A stretch of 64,000 nucleotides of DNA from Apium graveolens (Eukaryota > Streptophyta > Magnoliopsida > Apiales > Apiaceae). The translations under genes were made by a program, and so were the position numbers. The notes beneath the pieces were generated by a model, which worked only from the letters and a program-made list of their open reading frames with translations, made no database searches and was not told where the DNA came from. Positions 20,991 to 33,767 of this stretch are shown here, one piece after another (positions within the stretch are counted from its first letter, which is position 1; every line of letters begins with the position of its first letter). The stretch covers positions 169,588,518 to 169,652,517 of the forward strand of contig NC_133650.1 in NCBI RefSeq assembly GCF_009905375.1, read 5' to 3'.

Positions 20991-23201
20991 TTAACCTTTG
21001 TCAGGCAACACAACATTCTTAACTTTAATGGTCTCAACTTTCTCAATGACTGAATATTTGACCTTGTAAACAGCCTTAACAAATTTCTGTTTAGGCTTAG
21101 GCACAAATATCTCCTTTCTAGCCTTAGAAGGACTAGTAGTCTTAGACCTATCATGCTTCCTATTATTCACATGCTGACGAGGAGTAGTCTTATCACTAGG
21201 AACATGCTTACCGTTAAAATAAACATACATTAAATTGAAAGAACAAGACATACAATTAACAACGCCACATGCTTTATGAGAGGGATTAACAGCAGGCAAT
21301 TTATGCATGGTAGACATGGCATTTTTGTTATCCAACTCATATGTGTCTGAGTTAGTCTCAGTTGCTTTCATAACTTTGACTGGAACTTTCGACACACTTG
21401 ACTTGGAAACAACCTTCTCATTAGCATGATCTTCAACACGTATTTCTTCTTGAATAATAGAGGAGGTCGCATCAAATGATTCAGCAATTGATGCTTTATA
21501 GAGGGGTTTATCAACACCCTTAAGCACATTTGGTACTTCCCTACCTTTAGCATAGACATGAGGAGGGGAGTTTATGCCTAATTCTCCAATAGCAGCATTG
21601 TAATCATAACCTATTCCAGATGTTTGATTAACAGCTTGCTTACTATAGAACTCTTTAGCCTTCGAACAAGAATTGAAGTAGGCTTTAACCTTAATCTCAA
21701 GACCGGTGATCTTGTCTTTGAGAATAGTTTCGAGTTGTCTATAACAGTTAACTCTATTCTCTAGAAAAGATACTTGTTCTTTTAACTTGTCTTAATTAAT
21801 GTGCACAAGTCTTAATTCATTGACCTCTTTCTCAAGGTCTTTGATCTGTTGACTTAACAGTTCATTATCACGACGAGCACAATCTAAGGAACCTCCTAGA
21901 TGATAAAATAATTCAGCATCAGTAAATTTTACCTCTTTTCTTGACGATGAAGCTTTTCCATCAATAGCCATAAGAGCAAGATTCCCTTCTTCTTCATCTT
22001 CACTATCAGTATCATCCCAGCTTCTTCCCTTTTCCAGATAAGCCCTTTCAGAGTTACTCTTCTGATTTGAATCATAAGAGTGCTTCCTTACTTGCTTTGG
22101 CTTCCTGCATTCTGTGGCAAAGTGTCCCAACTCATTGCAGTTATAGCATCTAATGGTGCTCCGATCAACCATCACTATTTTGTATCCACCACTACTGCTG
22201 TTAGAGGATGAAGATCCACCTGTCTGGAATCTATTATAGTTGGACTTGTACTTGAACTTGGGATTTCTCTTGAATCTGACATTGGAGAATCTCTTGACAA
22301 TTTGGGCCATTGACTCATCTTCCAATTGCTCCAGCTCTTCCAAGGAGTAAAAATCATCACTGGATTGATTTGTAGTAGGAGGATCATATTCTGCTACTAA
22401 TACATTTTCCTCAGCCTTGGAATACTGTACCATTCTCTCTGACTGTTGAGATTATTGTTGTTGTTGTTGACCTTCAGCTACTAGAGCAGTAGATGTGTTG
22501 ACCACTCTATCTTTCCCGTAGACTTCCTTCTGCTGAATCTGCTCCAACTCATAGGTTTTTAACACACCATAGATTCTATCCAAAGAAATCTCACTCAGAT
22601 CTCTAGCTTCTCTTATGGCAATGATTCTATGTTCAAGATGAGTTGGCAGTGTTAACAGGAACTTTTTGTTGACCTCCCTGATTGAATAATATTTTCCATT
22701 TATGTTCAGGTTGTTGATCAATGCATTGTACCTCTCAAACACTTCAGTAATTCCTTCTCCTGGATTGGATTTAAAATGTTCATACTCAGAGGTTAGGATC
22801 TCCAACTTGTTTTCCCTAACTTCCTCTGTACCTTCATTAATCACCTCAATAGTTTCCCAGATGTGTTTGGAATTTTTACAGTTCATCACATGTGTGTTCG
22901 TCAAGAGATCGAGGGAATCAACTAAAATTAACTGAAGGCTGGCATCCAAGGAGGCCTCTTCTTTTTCAGCAGGAGAAAAATCATCAGGCTCTTTTGCATA
23001 GGTTCTAGCTTTGGTAATCACAACATCATCTACTATCACCTCTGGTTCAATAACCATCGGAGTTTTTGGACCCTTCTTTAACAAGTTCAGATATTTGGGA
23101 TTTGCAACTTGTAAAAACAAGAGCATCTTCTTCTTCCACATAATATAATTTTCTTTATCAAATAGTGGAATTTTAACGGTTCCAACTTTTTGTGAAGTCA
23201 T
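20991..23201 (-). pseudogene. Sirevirus-type gag (COP3), split by three CAA-to-TAA stops
   Basis: Starts MTSQKVGTVK at 23201. The first 249 codons have the copia gag fold motifs (FDKENYIMWKKKM, HIWETIEV, VFERYNALI, LTLPTHLEHRI). Then come the CCHC zinc knuckle CYNCNELGHFATEC (about 22130 on minus), an acidic tract DDTDSEDEEEG, and a long Lys/Ser-rich tail with a coiled-coil region, as in the unusually long gags of Sireviruses. In-frame stops lie just after the poly-Gln end (22449-22451), after LRLVHIN near 21790, and at 20991. Each is TAA where CAA is expected. Only a few changes separate it from an open frame, agreeing with recent insertion. It could package RNA only if translated past the stops. 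Confidence 0.85.
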
Positions 23202-23283
23202 TATGAATTTTTGAATAATTAAAAATTCAAAGAGTTGAAAAAATCACAAAAGTCTAGGATCTTGATTTGTTCGTTAATCAGAA

Positions 23284-23296
23284 GGCTCTGATACCA
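23284..23296 (-). other. Primer binding site of COP3
   Basis: TGGTATCAGAGCC on minus, 2 bp inside the right LTR, complementary to initiator methionine tRNA. It shows the right LTR is the 5' LTR. Confidence 0.9.
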
Positions 23297-23298
23297 AT

Positions 23299-24624
23299 TG
23301 TTAGGTCCCAATGTGTTTGTAGAAGGGGGGTTGAATACAAACAATACCGAATAATCGAATTTAGTGCGGAATAAAAAAATTGAAACAAAATTCAAGTTAA
23401 ATAAAAATATTATTAAACTTGAAAGGTGTTACAACAACGGTATCGATTACAAGGGATTAATCTCAAATTAATTATTACAAATTTAGAATAAATTCGACAT
23501 GAACTTTTTCTATTTTTGCAATAAAAAGATTCAAATGCTAAACGCAATTTGAGATTAAGTTCTAGGGATTATGATCCGCTAGATAGTTACACAAGAACAA
23601 GATAATGATTTCTAGTGGTTTGGATTTAACTTTACTTGCTAGAAATTGTGATCTTGAATTTAGAAGATGAAAATGAAATATTTTCTGTGGCTGCTTTTCT
23701 TTTCTGTTCTTGAGTTGTTGATGGATGATCGTTGAGAGTCTGCTGCTTCTATCTTTGAGTATTAATCAACAGAACTGAAATGAACTGGCATGACAATCGG
23801 CATGACAATCACTTGTACTAGGAAGACAATCGGTATGACTATCTCCTGAACTAGCATGACAATCAAATTGAACTGGCAAGACAATCCTCCTCCTGGTAGA
23901 ACTTTCGGTATGACAATAGAATGAACTAGTATGACTTTCGGCAAGACTCGAATGAACTGGTATGACTTTCGGTATGACAATTGATTGTCATACCAGTTCA
24001 AATAATTGTCTTGTTGAATTAAAATTGATTTTAATTCAATTATAATTCTGAAAATTCTTAATATTAATTCAGAATTAACTAATCAATTAATTCAATTAAT
24101 CAATAAATCAATCTTTGCAGATTTAATTTAATTTTTTAATTAAATTATATGACTTAATTAATTAATAGAGAATTAATACTACTCTTCAACAACAACCATT
24201 CTTCTGAAAATCTTCTGATAATCACTGTCAATAATGAATCAATTCTATCACTTCAATGTTGACACTCGATGTACTGTATGGTTCATGAGTGACTAACTTT
24301 CGTGACGTTTCTTCATGTCTTGACTTTGATAACTTGATTTTCTTCAGATTAAATCCCTGTAATTCTCTGATACCCTGACGAGATCTCTGTCACTTGATTA
24401 AATCCACAATCTTGATTTATATCACTGAGGCTTGATCAATTTCTTTAACTTCTTCCAGTGAATTAATTCCTCAAGTCTGTAGATGAACATTGTTCCTGAA
24501 TCCTTTGACAGATGTTACTTTGAGAGATCTCTTTGACGGTAGATCCACTATTTACTTGTCACATTCTTATTTGAGTTGAGTTAAATCCTCGGATAAACAA
24601 ATAGACTATGACATATGCCTTTCA
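23299..24624 (-). repeat. 5' LTR of COP3
   Basis: 1326 bp, near-identical partner of 17271-18598. Its outer end at 24624 is followed by the target duplication GGTCA. Confidence 0.9.
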
Positions 24625-24629
24625 GGTCA

Positions 24630-26884
24630 TTTTCTAGAGTTTTTTTATATATCATGCAATTATAATGTTTTTAGAGCAACTCCAACAATATCCTTATGCA
24701 GGCTCTTGAGTTAAATTTTGAAGAAATGGAGATAAAATTTATCTCCAACAAGCTCTATGTCCCCTTCTATAACATTGGGAGCTTCAAATGCTTCCTCAGA
24801 GTGAATATCTCCTCAACTATTATTATATTATATTTTTCTTACCCGTTATTTTATATTTAATGAATGAATATAAACAAGGTAGTAAGTGTACGTTTAAAAA
24901 GAAATGATTAAACTTAATCTGTAGAATGCCGTTAATATGTTTACAAATAAAAAGCTAAAAATTAACATATATGTTGAATACAGAGTTGACCAAAATCTTG
25001 AATTTTATTTAAATAAACTATATGTACTGCTCTATATTATTACTGAGTTCACTACTAACTTACAACTAACTTACTCAATTTAAAAAGATAAAAAATGCAT
25101 AACTAAAGTCAGAATGACTTGCAATCATAATATACAATAATGTAAAATTTACATTATTGTTAATTTTAAAGTTGATTTTAATGAAAAATATTAGTTTTTG
25201 AAATTCAACGTATGTATGTATGAGAGAATGTTAGTTTTTTATTTACACTACTGTTAACAAAGTAAGATTAAGTTATATGTATGTGTGTGTTGACATGTAA
25301 ATTATTGTGTGTTACATCTCTCAGTAAATTATGATTGCTTTCAATTATTTATATGCTAAATATCTGATTTATGTACATGTATAATAATTATTAACATCTA
25401 GTGAGACAATTAATTACTTAAATATCATGTATTTATAATTATTCAAAAATTAAAATTATGTAATAGATAAATTGCTATAATTTATATATGGTATTCACAT
25501 TATCACTGACAAACAATCCATATCTATTTTTTACGCAACCGGGTATCAATCATGGTTGTAACATAAAAATGAATTATATATTTTTAAGACTTATTATTGA
25601 TATTCATGATTTTTTTCAAGAATTCGAAAGAAAAATTGTATTTATATCGTTATTTAAACAGTTTTTAAGTTTCTTTCATTACGACTGTAATATTTTCTCA
25701 TATAATAATTTGATAACATTTTACTATTCTCCTAAAATTAAAAAAATTCAGTTCGATAAAGTTTTATAAATATAAGTTGAACTGGTTAATTTCCTTCAAA
25801 TTATTGAACAATATATGTTTTTTCCTTAAATAATATAAAATGTATTGAATCAAATGCTACAATATAGTATATATATAACTTTTATTTGAATAATTTAAAA
25901 TATTAAAATAATTCAAAATATTTGTACAATATTATCTTGATCAATAAATATTGCTGATCTAAAATATTTTTTTTAATAAGATAGTTTTTTTAAAATGAAA
26001 AATAAATCGATTTAATATATCATCGTAGTTTTAACAAATCTCGTGAGATCTCATTTCAAATTTCAAATATTCTTAAAATCGGGACAAATCCCAAAAAGAA
26101 TAATGCGTTAATAGTGAAGTTAGTAATTTTAATATAAATAATCAATTGACTTGATCTTATAAAGACCTCAAACACATTAATTTATATTAACATAAGATAT
26201 TAAAAAATTTCACATTATGGGTAAGATATTCTCGCCGATCTTGTAATCTAAATTTACTAAACGTAGAATGTGACGATGTTTTTCGGCCGGGTCATGTAGT
26301 CAAATTTCGAATATTTTTTGAACAATGGGCCAAGTTCTAAAATGCATTGACTCATTATAATTCGAACTTATCTAAATATGTAATACCAATATAGATTATT
26401 TATATCTAAGCGATTCTATTTTCAATATTTTTTAAAAATTATATATGTACATTTTAACTACTTTTTATAATAAAAAAATATGTTAAAAATATATGAGATA
26501 TATTTTCAAACTAAAAAATGATTAATAAATAGGACAATAATTTATTTATGTAGTATGCCTAATTTTATATCTAGAATTCAATTCTTTAAAATTAACTGTA
26601 CAAATATTCAACTAACTATCCTTTTTTTGTGAAATATAAGTAAGTATCTTTAAAGTTAAATAAAATATTCATTTAACACACTTACATATTATGTGTATGT
26701 TAAAAAACATATGTGACAATATTGTGTAGTGGTAAGAGGTTGTATAGTTGAATGAAATAACTTGAGTTCGATTCCCGCAAACCACATCTTTTATAAAAAT
26801 ATTAAAAACAAGGTTAATTTAGTCTTTTCAATGAGCTTTTTTAATCTCATGAAATTATACCCTTGTTCTCCTATTATATAGAAG
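24630..26884 (+). repeat. Left arm of the long inverted repeat
   Basis: Continues the arm begun at 17245 after the COP3 insertion. It matches the reverse complement of 27590-29856 with small indels only. No protein family is seen in it. Shared landmarks are ACGCAACCGGGTATCAATCATGG near 25535 and GGCCGGGTCATGTAGT near 26285. An ORF at 25488-25769 has a decayed counterpart in the other arm and looks accidental. Confidence 0.9.
26713..26790 (+). repeat. tRNA-derived (SINE-like) segment in the left arm
   Basis: TGTAGTGGTAAGAGG resembles a pol III A box, and GAGTTCGATTCC, about 40 bp further, matches a B box. The order and spacing are those of a tRNA head. I cannot fold a convincing cloverleaf, so it is probably a SINE or tRNA relic. 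Confidence 0.5.
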
Positions 26885-27517
26885 TGTAGCAAATTTTATT
26901 GTGATTAATTTATGTTAAAAGTTGTAAAATGAAAGTGAACAACAACAGTTTTTGCTGCTTTTTTGCCTAATAATGTGTTGCAAGTTTTATGTCCATTTTC
27001 GTTCTTTTATGTCCATATTCGTGGCCTACTTGAAATAAGTTTTGATTTGAATTGGGTTGCCGGAATATGCGCGGAATCCTGGAAGACTCACAATATTCTG
27101 TAAATTTTCTGGTTTTCCATCAGATTTTTTTTAAAACTTTTTTAATTAATTCAGCTAGAGGAGGTCGAATTTAAAATTGAATTTTTGACCATATATAGTC
27201 GAATTTAAATTTCGGGCGGGCTTTTTAAATTTTTCAGAAAGTTCAAATTTTTGTGTGGGATTTTAAAATTTTTATTTAAAATTTAAATTCGACCGTCTTT
27301 GGTTGAATTTTTCCGGTCGAATTTAAGCAGTTGTATTTATCCGGTCGTAACTAGTCGGTTGAATTTAGTTAAATACGACCGAACCTCTAAATTTGACTCC
27401 CTTTGTTACAACCGATTCAGAATCGGTCGAAATTAAGTAAATTCGATTGCGCGCAGCCGAATTAAGCTAAATTCGATCGATTTTTTTCGGTCGAATTTAG
27501 CCTTTTTTCTTGTAGTG
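26885..27517 (+). mobile_element. CACTA transposon right end with subterminal repeats
   Basis: Ends CTTTTTTCTTGTAGTG at 27517, the inverse of the typical CACTACAAGAAAA terminus of plant CACTA elements. The preceding ~350 bp is packed with variants of GGTCGAATTTA in both orientations, the usual subterminal transposase-binding array. I find no matching left end, so it is a truncated or diverged copy in the foldback loop. Confidence 0.75.
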
Positions 27518-27589
27518 ACGAAGATTAAGAAATATATATAAAGTAGTGAAAAAAAGAAAAAAAAATGGGTGAAGTGGTGGGACCCATCT

Positions 27590-29856
27590 CTTCTATATAT
27601 AATAGGAGAACAAGGGTATAATTTCATGAGATTAAAAAGTCTCATTGAAAAGATGTGGTTTGTGGGAATCGAACTCAAGTTATTTCATTCAACTATACAA
27701 CCACTTACCATTACACCATATTGTCACATGTGTTTTTTATCATACACATAATATGTAAGTGTGCTAAATGAATATTTTATTTAACTTTAAAGATACTTAT
27801 TTGAATTCCAAAAAAAAGGATAATTAGATGAATATGTGTATAGTTAATTTTAAAGAATTGAATTCCAGATATAAAATTAGGCATAGTACATAAATGGATT
27901 ATTATCTTATTTATTAATCATTTTTTAGTTTGAAAATTTATCTCATATATTTTTAACATATTTTTTATTTTAAAAATAATTAAATGTACATATATAATTT
28001 TTAAAAAAATATTGAAAATAGAATCGCTTATATATAAATAATCTATATTGATATTACATATTTAGATAAGTTCGAATTATAATGAGTCAATGCATTTTAG
28101 AACTTGGCCCATTGTTCAAAAAATAGTCGAAATTGGACTACATGACCCGGCCGAAAAGCATCGTGACATTCTATGTTTAGTAAATTTAAATTACAAGCTC
28201 GGAGAGAATATCTTACCAATAATGTGAAATTTTTTAATATCTTATGTTAATATAAATTAATGTGTTTGAGGTCTTTATAAGATTAAATCAGTTGATTATT
28301 TATATTAAAATTACTAACTTTACTGGTAATGCATTATTATTTTTGGGATTTGTCCCAATTTTAAGAATATTTGAAATTTGAAATGGGATCTCACTAGATT
28401 TGTTAAAACTACGATGATATATTAAATCGATTTATTTTTGATTTTTCACTTTAAAAAATCTAACTTTTTAAAAAGAATTCTTTTAGATCAGCAATATTCA
28501 TTGATCAAGATAATATTGTACAAATAATATGAATTATTTTAATATTTTGAATTATTTAAATAAAAGTTATATCTGTATTATATTGTAGCATTTGATTCAA
28601 TGCATTTTATATTATTTAAGGAACAAAACATATATTGTTCAATAATTTGAAGGAATTAACCAGTTCAACTGATATTTATAAAACTTTATCGAACTGAAAT
28701 TTTTTAATTTTAGAAGAATTGTATTAAAATGTTATCAAATTATTATATGAAGAAATATTAGACTCGTAATAAAAGAAACTTAAAAATGGTTTAAATAACG
28801 ATATAAATACAATTTTTCTTTCGAATTCTTAAAAAAAATCATGAATATCAATAATAAATCTTAAAAATATATAATTCATTTTTATGTTACAACCATGATT
28901 GATACCCGGTTGCGTAAAAAATAGATATGGATTGTTTGTTAGTGATAATGTGTATATCATATATAAATTATAGCAATTTATTTATTATATAATTTTAATT
29001 TTTGAATAATTATAAATGCATGTTGTTTAAGTAATCAATTATCTCACTAGATGTTAATAATGATTATACATGTACATAAATCAGATATTTAGCATATAAA
29101 TAATTGAAACCATCATAATTTACTAAGAGATGTAACATACAATAATTTACATGCTAACACACACACACATATATAACTAATTCTACTCTGTTAATAGTAT
29201 TGTAAATAAAAAATTAACATTTTCCCATACATACATAGGTTGAATTTCAAAAACTAATATTTTTCATTAAAATCAACTTTAATATTAACAATAATGTAAA
29301 TTTTACATTATTGTATATTATGATTGCAAGTCATTCTTACTTCAGTTATGCATTTTTTATCTTTTTAAATTGAGTAAGCTAATTGTAAGTTAGTAGTGAA
29401 CTCAGTAATAATATAGGACAGTACATATAGTACATATATTTTATTTAAATAAAATTCAAGTCAACTCTGTATTCAACATATATATTAATTTGTAGCTTTT
29501 TATTTGTAAACATACTAACGACATTCTACAGATTAAGTTTAATCGTTTCGTTTTAAACGTACACTTACTACCCTGTTTATATTCATACATTAAATTTAAA
29601 ATAACGGGTAAGAAAAAATATAATATAATAATAGTTGGGGGATATTCACTCCTAAGAGTGAGGAAGCATTCGAAGCTCCTAATGTTATAGATGGGAACAT
29701 GAAACTTGTTGAAGAGAAATTTTATCTCATTTTCTTCAAAATTCGACTCAAGAGCCTATATAAGGATATTGTTGAAGTTGGTCTACAAACATTATAATTG
29801 CATCATGCATAAAAGTAGGGAAATGGCACGTGCCTCGCACGGGTTATTATGCTAGT
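27590..29856 (-). repeat. Right arm of the long inverted repeat
   Basis: Reverse complement of the left arm. The outer end carries GGCACGTGCCTCGCACGGGTTATTATGCTAGT: a hairpin-forming CGTGC/GCACG followed by CTAGT at 29852-29856. Confidence 0.9.
27651..27735 (-). repeat. tRNA-derived (SINE-like) segment in the right arm
   Basis: Inverted counterpart of 26713-26790, with the same A- and B-box-like motifs on minus (GAGTTCGATTCC at 27664-27675). Confidence 0.5.
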
Positions 29857-30371
29857 TGATTTTTAATGTATAATAGGGATATAGTGGGGTAAATGTAGTG
29901 TGAAAAGTGGGAAAATGGTGGGACCCATTGATTATTTTTGGTAAGTTTTGAAATATAAATTAAATGAATGAAACATCTCAAAAAGGAAAATTTAAAGAAA
30001 TGAAAAGGACGGAGAAAATATATTGCATTATTTTGATTAATCAATCAAGTACAAGTGTAGATCATAGCCATATGCATATGTGATCAAATTTCTAAAAGTA
30101 TATAGTTACAGACACCGAGAAAAAACTATTGATTACCAAGTATAGCAACTAGCCAAGTAAATTTCATATAGATTGATTTAGAAATTATCAAACCAGAGTA
30201 GCTCATTAGATTTTAGGACATCTTGTAAATTTTAATAAAAAGTATAATCGAAAAAGAATGTTGACAACTAAATATGCACACATGGCAAGCTATAATGGAT
30301 TCTATAATGTTGGCTTATATATTTTTCTAGTCTTTTATGTTCTAAAAAGAATATAGCATGAAAGAACTTAC
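29857..30371. other. Spacer beside the CACTA element
   Basis: About 500 bp of AT-rich DNA with no ORF. AAAAGGACGGAGAAAA near 30003 resembles a Stowaway/mariner end, but no partner end was found. No CACTA left terminus could be recognised here. Confidence 0.5.
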
Positions 30372-30997
30372 CACAAGATAACTGAGCAATGGAGCTCTGA
30401 CCTCCTCAGGTACTAGTCTACAATCCTTATAATAAAATGTACCATAATTACAAACAACAAATCCAATTTTATTGTTAAATTTCTCAGCATTAAGACAAAT
30501 TGGTTGACGACAATCTGCATCAAAAGTTACTGACAACTTTCCTGTTGAAGCTGCCCTTGCAATCTTACAAGTAGCCGCTTCATGTGGTTTGTATGTAACA
30601 TTTGGATCTACAAAAAAAGTCAATAATAAACATCAACATTTGATAAACAAAGGTATATATCTTTCTACAATTACCAGATTGCGTTTTAGAAGATGGAGGG
30701 TCATTCTGTTGTTCACTCTGTATCACAGAGGGCTGCTGGTGTTGTTTAATATGGGTACTAGAAGGTGTGCTAAGTCTAATCGGTTCACCTTGTAGAATAG
30801 ACTGTGTTATGGATCCAACTTGTTGACCCCTAACCTTAGAGTGAGTGGTGCGCTGAATAACTTGGAAACTTTACGACCAGAATCGGTGTTAGCATTCTTT
30901 TTCACTGATACTTGCATTAATATCATTAGTTGGGGTTTCTTTCTCGCTATGTACAGTCGATTTTGTGGTCCGCCCTCCAGAGGCATGATGCATAAAC
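30372..30997 (-). pseudogene. Second CACTA gene (En/Spm-type transposase-like), two exons
   Basis: Minus-strand remnant of the plant En/Spm-type protein that lies downstream of the main CACTA transposase. Exon 30372-30607 encodes GKLSVTFDADCRQPI, then NKIGFVVCNYGTFYYKDCR and VPEEVRAPLL. It is bounded by an acceptor (TTTTTTTTGTAG) and a donor (GTAAG). Exon 30675-30997 precedes it, ends G|GTAATTG, and joins in phase 1. The upstream exon contains frameshifts and stops, so the gene is dead. Its position and strand after the 48-33 kb transposase fit the CACTA gene order. Confidence 0.65.
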
Positions 30998-33519
30998 CTG
31001 TAACAAAAGAGAGAATTAACATATCTTATAGGATGTTCGAACAATTATGTACATGAACTGATGCATATCAATATAAAATAGGTTACCAGTGAAACTACTA
31101 ATATTTGATGAATGTACGTAGGCAGATAAATTAGTCCAAAACGCTTATGGAATATGTATACGATGAGGAGGGATGGAGGTTTTACCCTAGATGAATTAAT
31201 AAATATTTAATTATATTTAATAAGCGGAGTCTAATATGTTTAAAAAAGTTAAAGAAGTTGGGGAAAGGGAAGGGCCAAGCCGAAAAACTTCCCTCATAGA
31301 AAAAATGTGTGAATGCATTGTACTTGTTTAGTTGTTACAAATTTTTAGACATAAAATTTCTTGACTAATACATTTGTATGCACTTGCAAGTAAATAGAAA
31401 ATAATTTTTTAATTTTTCTCTACAAAAAAATCAATTTATTAATTCAAAATTGTATACTAATATTCTTTTCTAGACATGTTCATAATTATAAAAGCAAAAA
31501 TAAACACTTATTTCCTCAGTTTGATATAAATATTTTGAAAAGATAACTATTAAGTTTATATTGAAATTATATATAAACGAATAATTTTTATTTTTTTTGA
31601 AAAATACGATATTTTTCCAAAAATGCATATTTTTAAAAATAAATTGCAAGAAAACTAACTTTCAAACAATTTTACAAAAATACCATTTTGCAATTCATTA
31701 CCTCCTCCCATTCAAAAAAAGCACCTTGAATGAAATAAAAAATAACTTAAATTATCCTTAAGGATATGTACAAAAGTTGAATTTGATTGCATCGATTTTT
31801 GGCAAATATTTCAAAAATGGTAAAATTATAAAAAAACTCAAGAAATGATAATTTCTCAAAATTTTAAATCATATCCATTATAGTTTGAAAGTTTTAGACA
31901 ATGATTTAATAGTATTTTTTTTCTCCACTGAATTTAAAAGTTAATGGATTTAATACTTTAACATATTGTTTTTCTCGTATATTTACATAATTTATTTCAC
32001 TTTTTATCATATATAGTGATAAATTTTAATTATTAAATTAAAAATAAAATTACAATTTTTTATTAAAAAGGTCTGTTCTCTATATGAGATTTGTCTTGAA
32101 GAAGTATGCATATTTTTATGTGTGTTATAATAGTATTTCCATGTTGAAACGTTATTATTTTAAATTTATTTCTTATTTTAAGGTAAGATAACTTTGTATA
32201 TATTTTTTCAATTTTTTTTTAATAAAAATTAAATATTAGAACTTAAAATAAACAATTTATTTTAGTAAAAATAAACTATTGTGTTGGTTGAACAAAGTTA
32301 TAATAAAAATATTTCTTGTATGGATATTTAAACAACATGTACCTTAAATTGTTGTGTGTAAACATTTACATCGTGTGTTGTGTGAATTCATCCGAGTTGT
32401 AAAAATTGGTGCCGTAAAATAGATTTTTTGCAAAAAAAAAAAAAAAAAAATTTTGCAAATTTAAACTTAAGAAAGTACAATTTTGACTTAAAAACTATAT
32501 TTGGAAAAATTCAAAGAAAAAATTAGAATATAATAGTGAAGACTATTTATGTTATGGGACAAAATAAATATTTATAATATTTAATTTTTTATCTGTTTGT
32601 TAATTAAATTATTTACATATTATTTGTTATTTTTTCATAAAAAATAAAGCTTAACAAACAAATTTGTTAAAACTTGAAAGTTGGCTTATAACCAAACAAA
32701 TTGATCAATCTCTAAAATCAATATTACACCAGCATTTCACATATTAATATTCTCTGATATAGGAATTCAGAAAAATTAACAATTCTCCAAGATAAACATG
32801 AGTATCTCATCACTTTTCACAACTTTAGCAGCAATAGTACCCAGACAGCATCTCTGAGGCCTTGTCAATCTGCCATAATGGGAAAATCATTGGCATTACT
32901 TTATACAAAAAAAATTCTATGTGTTATGCAATAATTAAGTTCCCCCTATTTGTTTGTCCAACTCAAAATAAAAGTAAATTTCAGAGTAAGTTGAAATTAA
33001 AATCTTGTATAATGCAACATCAACACTGAAGCTAAGCAGCTGAGCTAAAAAAAATCAAATCTCATAACACGACTCAACAAAAATTCCAAATATGCAAGGC
33101 AGCAATGAAGTATAAAAACACCATTTGCACTGAAGTATATACACTACCAAGAAAAAAAAATTGAACCTTATAACAGAACACCAACCATACAAGCAAATGT
33201 AGAGCAGCATTGAAGTAAAAAAACTACATTTTGTGTGAAGTATATACACTACAAGCAATATCTTCAACTATATTTCTTACAGTAAAGGATATATAGATCT
33301 CAATGAACCACACATGAACCAAACCAAACTACAAGGAAAAAGAAAAAATCTTTTTTGTTAAAATGAAAATGGATGAACTGAAGTGATATTTCATACCTGC
33401 AACCAATTAAATCAGTCAGAACACTATTTACTTGTTAATAAAAAAAATAATAATATGCAATAAGAGAGTGGTAAACAATATTTAACTTTTTTAATTTCAA
33501 GAAATTTAACCTTAATATC
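30998..33519. other. CACTA intergenic/intron region, no gene seen
   Basis: Very AT-rich, with an 18-base A run near 32438. A ~105 bp tandem duplication lies at about 33095-33260 (GCAGCAATGAAGTA... and GCAGCATTGAAGTA...). No supported ORF. Confidence 0.5.
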
Positions 33520-33767
33520 CTCATGCGTCTGATTCCATTTCAGAGGAGGTTTCATTATCATCATTACTTGAACATAATTATTCATTATTCAAGAACATAT
33601 CTCTGTCGTCATCAATTTGATTTTATTCATCTTCGTCTAAATCATTATCATCAGCAATATGATTTTTTCAATTCTTGAAAATAAATCAGCTACAAGTTGG
33701 TCTGAAAGAGTTACAGCTACAACATCTCGCTGAACTAAAGATGAACAATCAATTAAACTGAATCCTC
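33520..33767 (-). pseudogene. CACTA transposase C-terminal tail
   Basis: Minus-strand continuation of the TNPD-like gene beyond the COP4 insertion: DNDLDEDE, then SSNDDNETSSEMESDA and a stop near 33527. The acidic Ser/Asp tail is the usual end of this family. In-frame stops show decay. Positions 33636-33757 repeat the sequence at 42768-42889. Confidence 0.7.

Larger units (their letters stand above)
17271..24624 (-). mobile_element. COP3: complete non-autonomous Sirevirus-like copia element keeping gag
   Basis: Two LTRs (17271-18598 and 23299-24624) run TGTTAGG to CCTTTCA and are flanked by the 5 bp duplication GGTCA (17266-17270 and 24625-24629). PBS and polypurine tract place the element on minus. 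Inside are a Sirevirus-type gag and a protease start, but no integrase, RT or RNase H. It fits the published concept of TR-GAG elements: terminal repeats with gag, mobilised in trans. LTR identity is about 97-98% over the first 250 bp compared, so insertion is fairly recent. Confidence 0.9.
17245..29856. mobile_element. Long inverted-repeat (foldback) structure, carrying COP3 in its left arm
   Basis: Left arm 17245-17270 plus 24630-26884 and right arm 27590-29856 are reverse complements over about 2.27 kb. In the segments I compared (for example 25488-25960 against 28490-28950) identity is about 93% and collinear. Outer ends read ACTAGTGTAATAACTCGCAC on the left; the right end, inverted, reads ACTAGCATAATAACCCGTGCG. 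These resemble Helitron 3' ends (hairpin then CTAGT) but could be TIRs. Near-matching 9 bp flanks (TTTTTTAAT at 17231, ATTTTTAAT at 29859) might be a MULE-type target duplication; in AT-rich DNA this is weak. The loop (26885-27589) holds a CACTA end. No transposase is found in it. Confidence 0.75.

Noticed and set aside
25488..25769. 93-codon ORF in the left foldback arm
   Set aside because: The equivalent position in the right arm differs by indels that break it, and it matches no family.
26713..26790. Functional tRNA gene
   Set aside because: A and B boxes are recognisable but no acceptor or anticodon stem pairing could be drawn; kept only as a tRNA-derived relic.
33146..33260. CACTACCAAGAAAAAAAAA as a CACTA left terminus
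   Set aside because: It belongs to a ~105 bp tandem duplication, lacks the subterminal array and has no proper partner end.
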